From contig NZ_CP059491.1 in the NCBI RefSeq assembly GCF_014041935.1, forward strand, positions 3,906,001 through 3,970,000: a stretch of 64,000 nt of DNA, given 5' to 3'. Numbering within the stretch: position 1 is the stretch's first letter; every line of letters begins with the position of its first letter. The translations under genes were made by a program, and so were the position numbers. The DNA is from Gordonia jinghuaiqii (GTDB taxonomy: Bacteria; Actinomycetota; Actinomycetes; Mycobacteriales; Mycobacteriaceae). Under the pieces are notes generated by a model. It did no database searches, had not been told where the DNA came from, and saw nothing but the letters and a program-made list of their open reading frames with translations. Positions 1 through 9,579 of this stretch are shown piece by piece.

Positions 1-399
1 CAGGACAACCTGCTCATGCTGTCCCTCTCGCGCGGTGGTCCGACCGCGTGGCTGAGCCCGCAGGACGCCGCGTCGATCGACGTCGCCGACAACGACTGGA
101 TCGAATGCGTCAACTCCAACGGCGTCTTCGTCTGCCGGGCGATCGTCAGCCACCGGATGCCCACGGGGGTCTGCTACGTCCATCACGCCCAGGAGCGCAC
201 CATCGACGTGCCGAAGTCGGAGGCGACCGGCCGCCGTGGCGGCATCCACAACTCGGCGACCCGGCTGTTGGTGAAGCCGACGCACCTCATCGGCGGTTAC
301 GCCCAGTTGTCCTACGCCTTCAACTATCTCGGCCCGACCGGCAATCAGCGCGACATGGTCTCGACCATTCGCAAGCGGAACCAGGAGGTGACCTACTGA
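1..399 (+). CDS. narG: Respiratory nitrate reductase alpha subunit, C-terminal end (partial)
   Basis: The reading frame is open from base 1 and ends in TGA at 397-399, so only about the last 132 residues are present. NarG is the molybdopterin catalytic subunit that reduces nitrate to nitrite on the cytoplasmic side of the membrane. The visible part matches the end of the alpha chain: a beta-rich molybdopterin-dinucleotide-binding region (GGPTAWLSPQDAA, then VADNDWIECVNSNGVFVCRA), then YVHHAQERTIDVPKS and the tail GGYAQLSYAFNYLGPTGNQR, which is typical of NarG. The stop overlaps the narH start (ATGA), so the two are translationally coupled. The assignment is secured by the narHJIK genes that follow. 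Confidence 0.95.
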   Translation, partial: QDNLLMLSLSRGGPTAWLSPQDAASIDVADNDWIECVNSNGVFVCRAIVSHRMPTGVCYVHHAQERTIDVPKSEATGRRGGIHNSATRLLVKPTHLIGGYAQLSYAFNYLGPTGNQRDMVSTIRKRNQEVTY

Positions 400-2093
400 T
401 GCGAGTCATGGCTCAGGTCGGGATGGTGATGAATCTCGACAAATGCATCGGCTGCCACACCTGCTCGGTCACGTGCAAACAGGCCTGGACCAATCGGGCG
501 GGCACCGAGTACGTCTGGTTCAACAACGTCGAAACCCGTCCCGGACAAGGATATCCGCGCCGCTACGACGACCAGGAGACATGGCGCGGGGGCTGGCGGC
601 TCAACCGCAACGGCAAGCTGCGGCTGCGCGCCGGTGGGCGACTGCAGAAACTGCTGACCCTTTTCGCGAGTCCGGTCCAGCCCACGATCGACGACTACTA
701 CGAGCCGTGGACCTACGACTACCAGACCCTCATCGACGCCCCGCTGGGGGACGACTTCCCCGTCGCACGACCCAAGTCGCTGCTCACCGGTGAGGACACC
801 AAGGTCACCTGGTCGGCGAACTGGGACGACAACCTCGGCGGCGGACCGGAACTCGCCTCGCGTGACCCGATCGTCGAGAAGCTCCGCCGCGAGTCCGAGG
901 ACGCGATCAGGTTCAGCTTCGAGCAGACCTTCATGTTCTATCTGCCGCGCATCTGCGAACACTGCCTCAACCCGTCGTGCATGGCGTCGTGCCCGTCGGG
1001 TGCGATCTACAAGCGCAGCGAGGACGGGATCGTGCTGGTCGATCAGGACAGGTGCCGGGGCTGGCGGCAGTGCATCACCGGATGTCCTTACAAGAAGATC
1101 TATTTCAACCACAAATCCGGCAAGGCCGAGAAGTGCACGCTGTGTTATCCGCGCATCGAGGTCGGGCAGCCCACCGTGTGTTCGGAGACCTGCGTCGGCC
1201 GCCTGCGGTACCTCGGGATCTTCCTCTACGACGCCGACGCCGTCACCGCGGCCGCCTCCGTCCCGGACGAGCACGACCTGTACGAGGCCCAACTCGACCT
1301 GATGCTGGACCCCGAGGATCCCGATGTCATCGCCGCGGCCCGCGCCGACGGCATCCCCGACGACTGGCTGGCGGCGGCGCGGCGCTCACCGGTGTACGCG
1401 CTGGCGAAGAAGTTTCGTGTCGCGTTGCCCTTGCATCCCGAATACCGCACCATGCCGATGGTCTGGTACGTCCCGCCGCTGTCGCCCATCGTCGATCTGC
1501 TCGCCGAACAGGGACACGACGCCGAGAGCCCCGGCACCCTCTTCGGGGCCATCGAGGCATTGCGCATCCCCGTCGAGTACCTGGCCGAACTGTTCACCGC
1601 AGGCGACACCGACGTGATCGAGACCGTGCTGCGCCGGCTGGCCGCCATGCGTGCCTACATGCGCGACGTCACTCTGGGCCGCGATCCCGACAGCTCCATC
1701 CCGGCGGCGGTGGGCATGACCGAGGAACAGGTCTACGAGATGTACCGGCTGATGGCCATCGCCAAATACGATGAGCGCTACGTGATCCCGACCGCTCACG
1801 TCGAACAGGCCGCGAGGCTCGACGAGATGGCGTGTGCACTCGACTACGACGAGGGTCCCGGAATGTTCGACTCGTCACCCTTCGGCGAGGCGAGCGGCAC
1901 GCCCGCGCCGGTCTCGGTGGAGACGTTCCATGCGCTCAAACAACGCCAGACGACCGACACCGCGGCAGGCGAACACACCATGGCGGGACGCACGAACCTG
2001 CTGAACTGGGACGGAAACGGCGCTCCCACCGGCCTTTTCCCCGAACGTGCGGGCCGGGAGCACGGCGGTACGCCGGACAGGGACAGCAGATGA
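399..2093 (+). CDS. narH: Respiratory nitrate reductase beta subunit (iron-sulfur)
   Basis: This is the electron-transfer subunit that passes electrons from the NarI hemes to NarG. The 564-residue length fits actinobacterial NarH. Four cysteine clusters are visible: CIGCHTC near residue 15, CEHCLNPSC near 187, CRGWRQC near 218 and CTLCYPR with a distal CSETC near 246-265. The Trp inside the third cluster (CxxWxxC) is the known NarH feature that gives one 3Fe-4S centre instead of a 4Fe-4S. The ATG at 399 overlaps the narG stop. The same frame is open upstream, but that stretch is narG read in the wrong frame. The gene overlaps narJ by 4 bases. All ligands appear intact. Confidence 0.97.
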   Translation: MRVMAQVGMVMNLDKCIGCHTCSVTCKQAWTNRAGTEYVWFNNVETRPGQGYPRRYDDQETWRGGWRLNRNGKLRLRAGGRLQKLLTLFASPVQPTIDDYYEPWTYDYQTLIDAPLGDDFPVARPKSLLTGEDTKVTWSANWDDNLGGGPELASRDPIVEKLRRESEDAIRFSFEQTFMFYLPRICEHCLNPSCMASCPSGAIYKRSEDGIVLVDQDRCRGWRQCITGCPYKKIYFNHKSGKAEKCTLCYPRIEVGQPTVCSETCVGRLRYLGIFLYDADAVTAAASVPDEHDLYEAQLDLMLDPEDPDVIAAARADGIPDDWLAAARRSPVYALAKKFRVALPLHPEYRTMPMVWYVPPLSPIVDLLAEQGHDAESPGTLFGAIEALRIPVEYLAELFTAGDTDVIETVLRRLAAMRAYMRDVTLGRDPDSSIPAAVGMTEEQVYEMYRLMAIAKYDERYVIPTAHVEQAARLDEMACALDYDEGPGMFDSSPFGEASGTPAPVSVETFHALKQRQTTDTAAGEHTMAGRTNLLNWDGNGAPTGLFPERAGREHGGTPDRDSR

Positions 2094-2749
2094 GAACCCT
2101 GCGTGCCCTCGACCGCCGGGCGCGCCACACCACCGACCCACGGGTGATCCACCAGATAGGTTCGTGGTGCCTGAGCTACCCCGACGACGAGGTGCTCTCA
2201 CGCGTGGGGTTGATGCGGGCCGCACTCGACGAGCAGCCGGATGGCCCGGCAGCGCAACAACTGCGGCTCACCGTCGATCATCTCGCCGACGTCGATGCGA
2301 CCACCCTGCGGCGCGACTACATCGAACTCTTCGACCTCTCCAAGCGCCACACGCTCTACCTGTCGTACTGGACCGACGGCGACACCAGGCGGCGAGGAAC
2401 CTCGCTCGGGGAGTTCAAACAGCTCTACCGCGACAGCGGATTCCTCGTCGACCTCCGCGGCGAGTTGCCCGACCATCTGCCGATCGTGCTGGAGTTCTCC
2501 GCGCGCGCCGACCTGCGCCGGGGCATCGAGCTGCTCGAAACGCACCGTGCCGCACTCGAATTGATCAAGTTCGCATTACTCGAGGCATCGTCGCCGTACG
2601 CCGGTGCGGTCGGCGCCGTGTGTGCGACGTTGCCGAGCCCGTCGCCGGCGGACCGCGAGTCGGCGATGGCACGATGCCGATCCGTCCCGACCGAGACGGT
2701 GGGCCTGGAACCCTTCGACCCACGACTGCTCCCCATCAACCCGACCTGA
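2090..2749 (+). CDS. narJ: Nitrate reductase molybdenum cofactor assembly chaperone
   Basis: NarJ is a cytoplasmic chaperone of the TorD/NarJ all-helical family. It is needed to insert the molybdenum cofactor and an Fe-S cluster into NarG before membrane attachment, and is not part of the final enzyme. The 219-residue protein shows the family pattern: IGSWCLSYPDDEVL near residue 20, LRRDYIELFDLSKRHTLYLSYW near 75-95 and DHLPIVLEFSA near 130. The ATG at 2090 overlaps the narH stop (ATGA), which decides the start. The frame is open further upstream, but that part lies inside narH. Confidence 0.95.
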   Translation: MRTLRALDRRARHTTDPRVIHQIGSWCLSYPDDEVLSRVGLMRAALDEQPDGPAAQQLRLTVDHLADVDATTLRRDYIELFDLSKRHTLYLSYWTDGDTRRRGTSLGEFKQLYRDSGFLVDLRGELPDHLPIVLEFSARADLRRGIELLETHRAALELIKFALLEASSPYAGAVGAVCATLPSPSPADRESAMARCRSVPTETVGLEPFDPRLLPINPT

Positions 2750-2786
2750 CCCGACCCCGGTCGGCCAACCGAACAAGAGGTGACGC

Positions 2787-3536
2787 GTGGACATCTTCCT
2801 GTGGGGCGTGGTTCCCTACGCGACCCTCGGCCTGCTGATCGGCGGGACCATCTGGCGCTACCGCTACGACAAGTTCGGCTGGACGACGAGATCATCGGAG
2901 CTCTACGAGTCCCGACTGCTGAGGGTGGCCTCGCCGCTGTTCCACTACGGCGTGCTGGTGGTGATCGTCGGACACGCGGTCGGGCTGCTGATCCCGGAGT
3001 CCTGGACCGCTGCGATCGGGGTGTCGGAGACCGCATATCACTGGGGCGCCGGGGTCTTCGGACTGCTCGCCGCGGTCGCGACCCTCGTGGGGGTGGGCTT
3101 GCTCGTCTACCGCCGCCGCACCGTCGGCCCGGTGTTCATGGCGACCACGCGAAACGACAAGGCGATGTACCTGGTGCTCGTCACGGCTCTGGTGGCGGGC
3201 ACCTACATCACCCTGATCGGCACGCTCGACCCGCACGCGAACGGGGTGAACTACCGCGACACCGTGTCCCCGTGGTTCCGGTCGCTGTTCGTGTTGCAGC
3301 CCGACGTCTCGGCGATGGCGCAGGCGCCGATGCGTTTCCACGTACACATCCTCATCGGGATGCTGCTGTTCGCCATGGTGCCGTTCACCCGGCTCGTCCA
3401 CATCTTCACCGCACCCGTGCATTACCTGTTCCGGCCCTACATCGTCTACCGAAGCCGCGACAGACGATCCGCACCGGGCAGCCAGCCGTATCGGCCCGGA
3501 TGGGCGCCCGTCGGAGTGAAGGACCGCGATCGATGA
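2787..3536 (+). CDS. narI: Respiratory nitrate reductase gamma subunit (cytochrome b)
   Basis: NarI is the membrane diheme cytochrome b that oxidises menaquinol and anchors NarGH. The 249-residue protein has about five membrane segments: LWGVVPYATLGLLIGGTIW at the N-terminus, FHYGVLVVIVGHAVGLLIP near 52-70, a stretch near 90-110, MYLVLVTALVAGTYITLIG near 128-146 and VHILIGMLLFAMVPFTRLVH near 185-205. Histidines in the second and last segments (FHYG, GHAVG, HVHILIG, RLVH) are the expected heme ligands. Start is GTG at 2787 after a GAGG-type ribosome binding site about 7 bases upstream. It ends within the narK start (ATGA overlap). Confidence 0.95.
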   Translation: MDIFLWGVVPYATLGLLIGGTIWRYRYDKFGWTTRSSELYESRLLRVASPLFHYGVLVVIVGHAVGLLIPESWTAAIGVSETAYHWGAGVFGLLAAVATLVGVGLLVYRRRTVGPVFMATTRNDKAMYLVLVTALVAGTYITLIGTLDPHANGVNYRDTVSPWFRSLFVLQPDVSAMAQAPMRFHVHILIGMLLFAMVPFTRLVHIFTAPVHYLFRPYIVYRSRDRRSAPGSQPYRPGWAPVGVKDRDR

Positions 3537-4741
3537 CCACCGACACCACCGCACCGCGTACGACGACCGGTTCGCAGTCGCTGAATCTCGCACTGGCGAC
3601 GGCGGCGTTCGCGATCAGTTTCTGGGCCTGGAACCTCATCGGCCCGCTGGGGGTGGTCTACACCGACCAGCTCGACCTCAGCGCCACCCAGAAGTCGGTG
3701 GTCGTCGCCATCCCCATCCTGGTCGGGTCCCTGGGCCGAATCCTCACCGGCGCGCTGACCGACCGGCTCGGCGGACGGCTCATGTTCACGGTGCTGCTGG
3801 TCGTCACCATCCCGTTCGTGTTGCTGGTCGCCGCGGCCGGCCACTTCGACAGCTATCCGCTGTTACTGGTCGCGGGCTTCTTCCTCGGCATCGCCGGGAC
3901 GACGTTCGCGGTGGGTATCCCCTTCGTGAACGCCTGGTACGACACATCCCGGCGCGGGTTCGCGACGGGGGTGTTCGGTGCCGGGATGGGCGGGACCGCA
4001 CTGTCGGCGTTCTTCACACCGCGCTTCGTGTCCTGGTTCGGCTACCTCCCGACCCATCTGATCATCGCGGCCGCCCTGGCCGTGATGGCCGTGATCTGCT
4101 GGCTGTTCATGCGTGACTCACCCCGCTGGGTGCCGTCGCACGACTCGGTGGTCCCCAAACTCGTCGCCGCCGCGAAACTCCCCATCACCTGGCAGCTGGG
4201 ATTCCTCTACGCCGCGGCGTTCGGCGGCTTCGTCGCGTTCAGCACCTATCTACCGACCTACCTCAACGACGTCTACGGGTTCGATCTGCAGGCCGCGGGG
4301 GCGCGCACGGCGGGATTCGCGATCGCCGCCGTGATCGCCAGACCCCTCGGCGGCATCCTGTCCGACCGCTTCGGTCCCCGGATCATCACGGTGATCTCGT
4401 GCGGCGGTGCGGCCGTCCTCGCGGTGTGGATGATCACCAAACCGCCGGTGGAGATTCCCGCGGGTATCGACTTCGTGCTGATGGCCGTCTGCATGGGCCT
4501 CGGCTCGGGTTCGGTCTTCAGCTGGGTCGCGCAGGCGGCCCCCGCCGAGCGGGTCGGATCGGTGACCGGCATCGTCGGAGCCGCGGGCGGGCTCGGCGGG
4601 TTCTTCCCCCCGATGGTCATGGGCGCCACCTACGACGCAGCCACCCACAGCTACACGGTCGGCCTGGCGTTGCTCGTCGCGTTCGCCGGCGGCGCGGCGA
4701 TCTTCACGGTCTTCGGCATCCGGCAGAAGACCACGGGCTGA
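3533..4741 (+). CDS. narK: Nitrate/nitrite transporter of the NarK family (MFS)
   Basis: This 402-residue major facilitator protein moves nitrate in and/or nitrite out to support the Nar enzyme. It has about 12 hydrophobic segments, the MFS loop motif near residue 65-80 (GRILTGALTDRLGGR) and the two nitrate-signature glycine motifs, GIAGTTFAVGIPFVNAWY near 120 and GAAGGLGGFFPPMVMG near 345. The true start is ATG at 3533 overlapping the narI stop; the longer open frame upstream is a shadow of narI. It is the last gene of the nar operon in the window. Import versus exchange cannot be read from sequence. Confidence 0.95.
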   Translation: MTTDTTAPRTTTGSQSLNLALATAAFAISFWAWNLIGPLGVVYTDQLDLSATQKSVVVAIPILVGSLGRILTGALTDRLGGRLMFTVLLVVTIPFVLLVAAAGHFDSYPLLLVAGFFLGIAGTTFAVGIPFVNAWYDTSRRGFATGVFGAGMGGTALSAFFTPRFVSWFGYLPTHLIIAAALAVMAVICWLFMRDSPRWVPSHDSVVPKLVAAAKLPITWQLGFLYAAAFGGFVAFSTYLPTYLNDVYGFDLQAAGARTAGFAIAAVIARPLGGILSDRFGPRIITVISCGGAAVLAVWMITKPPVEIPAGIDFVLMAVCMGLGSGSVFSWVAQAAPAERVGSVTGIVGAAGGLGGFFPPMVMGATYDAATHSYTVGLALLVAFAGGAAIFTVFGIRQKTTG

Positions 4742-4862
4742 GACCGGCCGGGGCCGACCGACCCTGGTCGCAGACACCGACCCGAGCCGGCAGACGCCGC
4801 GCGACCGAAACTGTCGGGACCCCGTGGTCTCATGATCGCACCGTCGAACAAAGGAGCGATCC

Positions 4863-5468
4863 ATGCCAGACCACGCTGCCGCGATCCGAGGTCTGCCCAG
4901 GTGGCATCCCAATCCCGTCATCCGCTCGACAATCGAGACCATCCGCCGCTGCGGCTGGCAGGTGACCTCCGTCGGCGAGTCGGCCGATGTCGACGACACC
5001 TCGGGCAACACGACCGACTGCGGCTTCTCCTACACCGCGGGATTGTCGTTGCACTCGATCCCGGAGCTGTCGGTCTACGGACTGGACCCGCTCACCGCCC
5101 ACTACGTCCTCAACGAACTCGGCGACCTGCTCCACCGCGAGGACTGGCGCGACCTCGTCGCCGGCCAGACCGACATCACGCTGCAGACGGTGTCGGTGAC
5201 GCTGCGCCTGATCGAGCAGGTCGACAAGGACGAACTGATCCTGGCCAACCTCCTGTTCCCGGATTATCCGACGCTGCAGGTGGTCTGGCCTGATGAGTAC
5301 GGCCATTTCCCTTGGGACGACCCCTACACCCTGCTCCCGATGCACCAGCCGCTGAAGGGCATCCCTGCACTGGTCGACGCAAGTCTCCGCCGGCCCCACC
5401 TCATCACCGTCGAATCGGGTCCCGAACGCACCCGGCCACGGAAGGGGCGTCGGATCGCCGGCCACTGA
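4863..5468 (+). CDS. DUF4262 domain protein
   Basis: This is a 201-residue protein of unknown function. Residues about 20-150 follow the DUF4262 pattern: IRRCGWQVTSVG, then FSYTAGLSLHSIPELSVYGL, followed by a region with VTLRLIEQVDKDELILANLLFP and FPDYPTLQVVWPDEYGHFPW. The start is fixed by a strong AAGGAG at 4851-4856, six bases before ATG. It has no signal peptide or membrane segment, so it is probably cytoplasmic. It stands alone between narK and the exopolysaccharide locus, with 121 and 135 bases on either side, and is probably its own transcription unit. No specific job can be inferred. Confidence 0.85.
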   Translation: MPDHAAAIRGLPRWHPNPVIRSTIETIRRCGWQVTSVGESADVDDTSGNTTDCGFSYTAGLSLHSIPELSVYGLDPLTAHYVLNELGDLLHREDWRDLVAGQTDITLQTVSVTLRLIEQVDKDELILANLLFPDYPTLQVVWPDEYGHFPWDDPYTLLPMHQPLKGIPALVDASLRRPHLITVESGPERTRPRKGRRIAGH

Positions 5469-5603
5469 CCTGCCACAGAACTCCTCCGGGCCGGCGAGGA
5501 CGACACGCCTGACGGCCCTCCCACGGACAATCCCGCCTCGGGGTGCCAGGATTGTTCACCGGGGGTAACAACACACCGGGGGCGCGAGGAAGGCAGGTCG
5601 GGC

Positions 5604-7004
5604 GTGGCGCACCTCCCCGTCGTGCTCGCAGTCCTGTTCGTGGCCGTCTTCGCGGTGGCCTTCATCGCCTTCATCCACCAGCGGCCCCAGCGCGGTCTGC
5701 TGGTGCTGGCGGCGCTCACCCCGTTGGACGGTCTGCTCGACATCGCACCGGTTCCCGGTATCGCCGGAGCGTGGAAAGAAGGGGTTCTCGCCCTCACCCT
5801 GATCTGCGCGGCCAACCGTCGGCTCCGGCCGGCGGCGCGTTCCGGACCGCCACTGCACATGCCGTGGTGGCCGGCCGCGGCGGCGCTGGTGGTCTTCGGC
5901 GTCGTCTCGGCCCTGTACGTCTACGGCCCGATCGGGCTGTATGGGGTCAAGGTGACCTTCTTCTACCTGTTCGCGGTGCTGGCGCTGTGGCTGACACCGT
6001 TCGACGCCCGGGACCGCGATCGCCTGGTGTCGATCGTCATGGCGCTGGGCGTGATCACCACCCTGGCCGGTATCGGCCAGCAGATCGTCGGACCGGCCAC
6101 GCTGGTCGAACTCGGCTACGTCTACGGCGAGCAGGTCCGGTCGAGCGGGCCCCTGTTCCGCACGTTCAGCACCTTCAACCAGCCGTTCGGCTTCGGCCTG
6201 TTCGTGATGCTCGCACTGCTGGTGGGCGGGGCGGTTGCGTTGTCCGACACCGGACGCCGCCGTAACCAGCTCTTCCTCGCATGCTGGCCGGTCATGGCGA
6301 TCACGATGGCGACCTCGGTGGTGCGCGCGGCGATCCTCGGCCTGGTCATCGGTGTGATCTGGCTGGCGGCGTTGCGTTTTCGTCGCCTCGTCGCACCGCT
6401 GCTCGCTCTCGGCACCTTCGCTGTGGTGTCTCTGCCGTTCCTGCCGCCGGCCATCACCGGCGTCTTCTTCTCCTCCAGCAGCCTCAGCCAGCGCGGCGCG
6501 GGCTGGGGTGAGATCTTCGCGAGCATCGGGGTGCACCCGCTCGGACGGGGGCTCGGGTCCAGCGGCTCGGCCGCGGACGCGATGTCCGCGGCGCGCGGCG
6601 AGGCCACCCAGACCGTCACCGCCGGTGCGGGCGGCACCGTGCAGGGGATGTCGTCGAATTATCAGCCGGACAACTACTACGTGAAGCTCCTGCTCGAACT
6701 CGGGCCCATCGGATTGTGGTTGTTCCTGGCGATGATCGTGACCGCGCTGATCTGGTGCGTGCAGTACTCGCGTCGCCTACCCGACCCGGACGGTGCCTTC
6801 GCCCTGGGCGTGAGCGCCTCGATCGTCGCGGCGATGGTCGCCAGCACGGTCGCCACCTATTTCGAGATCTTTCCGTTGGACTTCTACTTCTGGTTACTGT
6901 TGGGAGCTGTGGGATGCGCGACCGCACAACACGAATCACATACGGTGCGCTTGCACTTCGACCCGGAGGAAGTGGCGTCCAGACATACATCCGCGAACTC
7001 CTGA
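5604..7004 (+). CDS. Wzy/O-antigen-ligase-like polysaccharide polymerase
   Basis: This 466-residue integral membrane protein has about 10-12 hydrophobic segments. A large external loop lies near residues 285-355, rich in Gly and Ser (SSSSLSQRGAGW, then AAGAGGTVQGMSSNYQPDNYYVK). The pattern (long periplasmic loop, then NYYVKLLLELGPIGLWLF) is typical of the Wzy_C/O-antigen ligase family, which joins lipid-linked repeat units outside the membrane. Start is GTG at 5604 preceded by AGGAAGG. It opens the exopolysaccharide locus and its end overlaps the next glycosyltransferase by 91 bases. Polymerase versus ligase cannot be settled from sequence; context favours polymerase. Confidence 0.8.
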   Translation: MAHLPVVLAVLFVAVFAVAFIAFIHQRPQRGLLVLAALTPLDGLLDIAPVPGIAGAWKEGVLALTLICAANRRLRPAARSGPPLHMPWWPAAAALVVFGVVSALYVYGPIGLYGVKVTFFYLFAVLALWLTPFDARDRDRLVSIVMALGVITTLAGIGQQIVGPATLVELGYVYGEQVRSSGPLFRTFSTFNQPFGFGLFVMLALLVGGAVALSDTGRRRNQLFLACWPVMAITMATSVVRAAILGLVIGVIWLAALRFRRLVAPLLALGTFAVVSLPFLPPAITGVFFSSSSLSQRGAGWGEIFASIGVHPLGRGLGSSGSAADAMSAARGEATQTVTAGAGGTVQGMSSNYQPDNYYVKLLLELGPIGLWLFLAMIVTALIWCVQYSRRLPDPDGAFALGVSASIVAAMVASTVATYFEIFPLDFYFWLLLGAVGCATAQHESHTVRLHFDPEEVASRHTSANS

Positions 7005-8035
7005 GCGCACTGCCCGCTCATCTTCCCGACACCGCGGTGTCCGCGATCGTCCAGGACGACGCCACCGGCGAGTTGCCACCGTCGATCGCACCGATCCGGC
7101 GTCCCGTCGCCGAAGGCGTCCGCCGCGCGGTCCTCGGCGTCCTGCCCACCCGTGGCGGCGGGCTGTTCCACGGACTCGACGTCGACCTGCCGATCACCGG
7201 CCCGTCGACGACGGTGGCGACGGTGCACGATCTGTCGGTCCTCGACATGCCGTCGGCGTCGAGCCGGTTCCGCGCCGCGGGCGAGTCGGTACTCGTCCGC
7301 ACGACCCTGCGCCGCGCCGACGTGCTCATCGCCGTCTCCGAGTTCACCGCCGACCGCATCCGCAAGGTGTGCGGGCGCCAGGCGCACGTCACCGAACTCG
7401 CCCCCGCCGGCTGGGCACGGCCACCCGCACCGGCCGACATCGCACGCGTCCGGGCGAAATACGATCTGCCCGAACGATTCGTGATGCAGATCGGCACGAT
7501 CGAACCCCGCAAGAACGTCGAACTGGTGGCCGCGGTGGCGCGTCGCCTCGACATCCCGTGCGTGCTCGGCGGTGCGGGCTCCACCGGCCCGGATGCCCCG
7601 TCGTCGGCGATCGGCCTCGGGTACGTCGACGTCGAGGATCTGCCCGCCCTCTACGCCGCGGCCACAGTGACCGCCTACGCGTCGTTCTACGAGGGATACG
7701 GATTGCCACCGGTGGAGGCGATGGCCTGTGGCGGCGCAGTGGTCGCGAGCTCGGTGGGTGCACTACCGGAGGTGGCCGCCGAAGGCGCCGTGCTGGTGGC
7801 CGACCACGACGAGGACGCCTGGGTCCGCGCAGTGGAGCCGCTGATCCGCGACCCCGCCGCCCGCGCGGAACTCGTCGTCGCCGGCACCGCGACCGCGGCG
7901 ACACTGAGCTGGGACGCCACCGCGCGCCGCACCGTCGAGGCATATCGGTCGGCCGGGCTCGACGTCCCGGCTGTCGACCCCGATCCGGCTGTCGACCCGG
8001 ATTTCACGGCCGACCCAGATGTGAATGCACCGTGA
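6914..8035 (+). CDS. Glycosyltransferase family 4 (exopolysaccharide locus)
   Basis: This 373-residue GT-B fold protein probably adds a sugar from a nucleotide donor to the lipid-linked repeat unit on the inner face of the membrane. The N-terminal acceptor half has the glycine motif RPGGSGVQTYIRELL near residue 15. The C-terminal half has GTIEPRKNVELVAAV near 195 and the family signature FYEGYGLPPVEAMACGGAVVAS near 260, containing the E-x7-E donor-binding pair in adapted form. ATG at 6914 was chosen because the conserved ITYGALALRPGG strand begins right after it. That start lies 91 bases inside the previous gene. The stop overlaps the next start (GTGA). Confidence 0.88.
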   Translation: MRDRTTRITYGALALRPGGSGVQTYIRELLSALPAHLPDTAVSAIVQDDATGELPPSIAPIRRPVAEGVRRAVLGVLPTRGGGLFHGLDVDLPITGPSTTVATVHDLSVLDMPSASSRFRAAGESVLVRTTLRRADVLIAVSEFTADRIRKVCGRQAHVTELAPAGWARPPAPADIARVRAKYDLPERFVMQIGTIEPRKNVELVAAVARRLDIPCVLGGAGSTGPDAPSSAIGLGYVDVEDLPALYAAATVTAYASFYEGYGLPPVEAMACGGAVVASSVGALPEVAAEGAVLVADHDEDAWVRAVEPLIRDPAARAELVVAGTATAATLSWDATARRTVEAYRSAGLDVPAVDPDPAVDPDFTADPDVNAP

Positions 8036-9579
8036 GCCCGGAGGTCACCGGTCCGCTGCCTTCGGACGTGGAGGTCGAGAAGCAGGCCCTGACAACGTCT
8101 TCGGGGCCTGCGCCGTCGGATGAGGCGGGCCCTCATCCGGCGTCGGACAGCCGGGCGGCCACCCGCGCGACGGTGGCGATGCTGGTCAGCCGTATCGTCA
8201 TCGCGGCACTCGGCTGGCTGGGCAGCGTCATCATCGCGCGCACGCTCTCGCCCGAGGAGTGGGGCACCTATTCGTTCGTGTTCGCTCTGCTCGGGCTGAC
8301 CGCGATCTTCACCGACCTCGGTGTCGGCCGGGCGGTGATGGCCCGGCTCATCTCCGACGATGCCGACGACGTGGCCAAGACGTCGTCGTCGTTCATCGCG
8401 TTGCGGGTGCTGCTCGGCGCGGTGGGTTACCTCATCGCCGTCGCATACGTGGTCGTCCTGCAGTATCCGGGCGAGGTCATCCGCGCCACCGCGATCGCAG
8501 GCCTCGTGGTCGTGTTCGCCACGCCCGGCCAGGCACTCACGGTCATCTTCCAGAGCAGGCACCGGCTGCTGCTGACCGCGATCGCCGAGAGTCTCGGGCA
8601 GGTACTGCAACTCGCGTTGACGATCGCCGCCGCGCTCGCCGCACCGGTGTTGCTGGTGTTCGTCCTCGCACCGGTCGCCAACGAGGTCTTCGCGCTGATC
8701 GTCAAGGTCGTCGGCATCGCCCGCCGGTCGTCGGGGTTGCGGCCGTCCCGCGTGATCGAGTGGTCGCGGTGGAAACCGATGCTCGGCGACGCCGCGCCGC
8801 TCGCCCTCGGCTTCGCGCTCACCATCGCGTTGCAGAAGGTCGACGTCCTGCTGCTGAGTCTCCTCGACACACTCGACGCCGTCGGCATCTACAGCGTCGG
8901 TTACAAATTCGCCGACATCATGGACACGCTGATCCTTGCCGCCATCGGCCCGATCAGCACCCTGCTGGTCGCCGCCTGGCCGCATCGGAGCACCGAGCTG
9001 CGGCAGCGATGCCGAACCGCCGCCATCCTCTTCGGGACGGGGGGTGCGGTGACGGTCGCGGCCTTCTGGCCCAGCGCCGACCACATCATCGGTCTGCTGT
9101 ACGGGGACCGTTTCGTCGAAGGTGCCTTCGCCGCACGCTTCCTGGTCCTCGGTGCGGCGATCATGGCGCTCGTGGTGCTCGGCATCTTCCTGCTCGCCTC
9201 CACCGGTTTCGCCGCCCGGTACCCGTGGATCGCGGTCAGCGGGCTGGCACTGAACATCGTTCTCAACATCGTCCTGATCCCGCGGTACTCCTACAACGGG
9301 GCGGCGGTGGCGACCGTCGTCACCTTCGGGGTCTCCGCGGTGGCCCTGTGGGTGGTGATCGCGCGGACACTGCCGGTCACCGGCCTGCTCCCGGTCGGTG
9401 CGCTCGTCGCGCTGACCGTGCTGACCGCGGCGGTGTGCGCGCTCGGGATGTGGGCGGTCGACTCGGTGCCATGGCCCGTGGTCTCCGGCGCTGCCGCACT
9501 CGTCGTCGCCGCGCCTGCGCTCCTGCTGTTCCGGACGGCGACCTCGCCGCCCGGCCGACACGCGAAGGTGGTCCGATGA
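8032..9579 (+). CDS. Wzx-type oligosaccharide flippase
   Basis: This 515-residue membrane protein of the MATE/MVF (polysaccharide biosynthesis) superfamily has about 12-14 hydrophobic segments. The opening block, RATVAMLVSRIVIAALGWLGSVIIARTLSPEEWGTYSF (about residues 40-78), is characteristic of Wzx flippases, as is LGFALTIALQKVDVLLLSLL near 255. Its role is to turn lipid-linked repeat units over to the outer face for polymerisation. About 40 hydrophilic residues (Pro/Ser/Glu-rich) precede the first segment. GTG at 8032 overlaps the preceding stop, and the stop overlaps the next ATG (ATGA), so flippase and both neighbouring transferases are translationally coupled. Confidence 0.9.
   Translation: MSPEVTGPLPSDVEVEKQALTTSSGPAPSDEAGPHPASDSRAATRATVAMLVSRIVIAALGWLGSVIIARTLSPEEWGTYSFVFALLGLTAIFTDLGVGRAVMARLISDDADDVAKTSSSFIALRVLLGAVGYLIAVAYVVVLQYPGEVIRATAIAGLVVVFATPGQALTVIFQSRHRLLLTAIAESLGQVLQLALTIAAALAAPVLLVFVLAPVANEVFALIVKVVGIARRSSGLRPSRVIEWSRWKPMLGDAAPLALGFALTIALQKVDVLLLSLLDTLDAVGIYSVGYKFADIMDTLILAAIGPISTLLVAAWPHRSTELRQRCRTAAILFGTGGAVTVAAFWPSADHIIGLLYGDRFVEGAFAARFLVLGAAIMALVVLGIFLLASTGFAARYPWIAVSGLALNIVLNIVLIPRYSYNGAAVATVVTFGVSAVALWVVIARTLPVTGLLPVGALVALTVLTAAVCALGMWAVDSVPWPVVSGAAALVVAAPALLLFRTATSPPGRHAKVVR

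Noticed and set aside
5554..5574. TTGTT...AACAA inverted repeat before the Wzy-like gene
   Set aside because: Only 5-bp arms; expected by chance in a region of this size.
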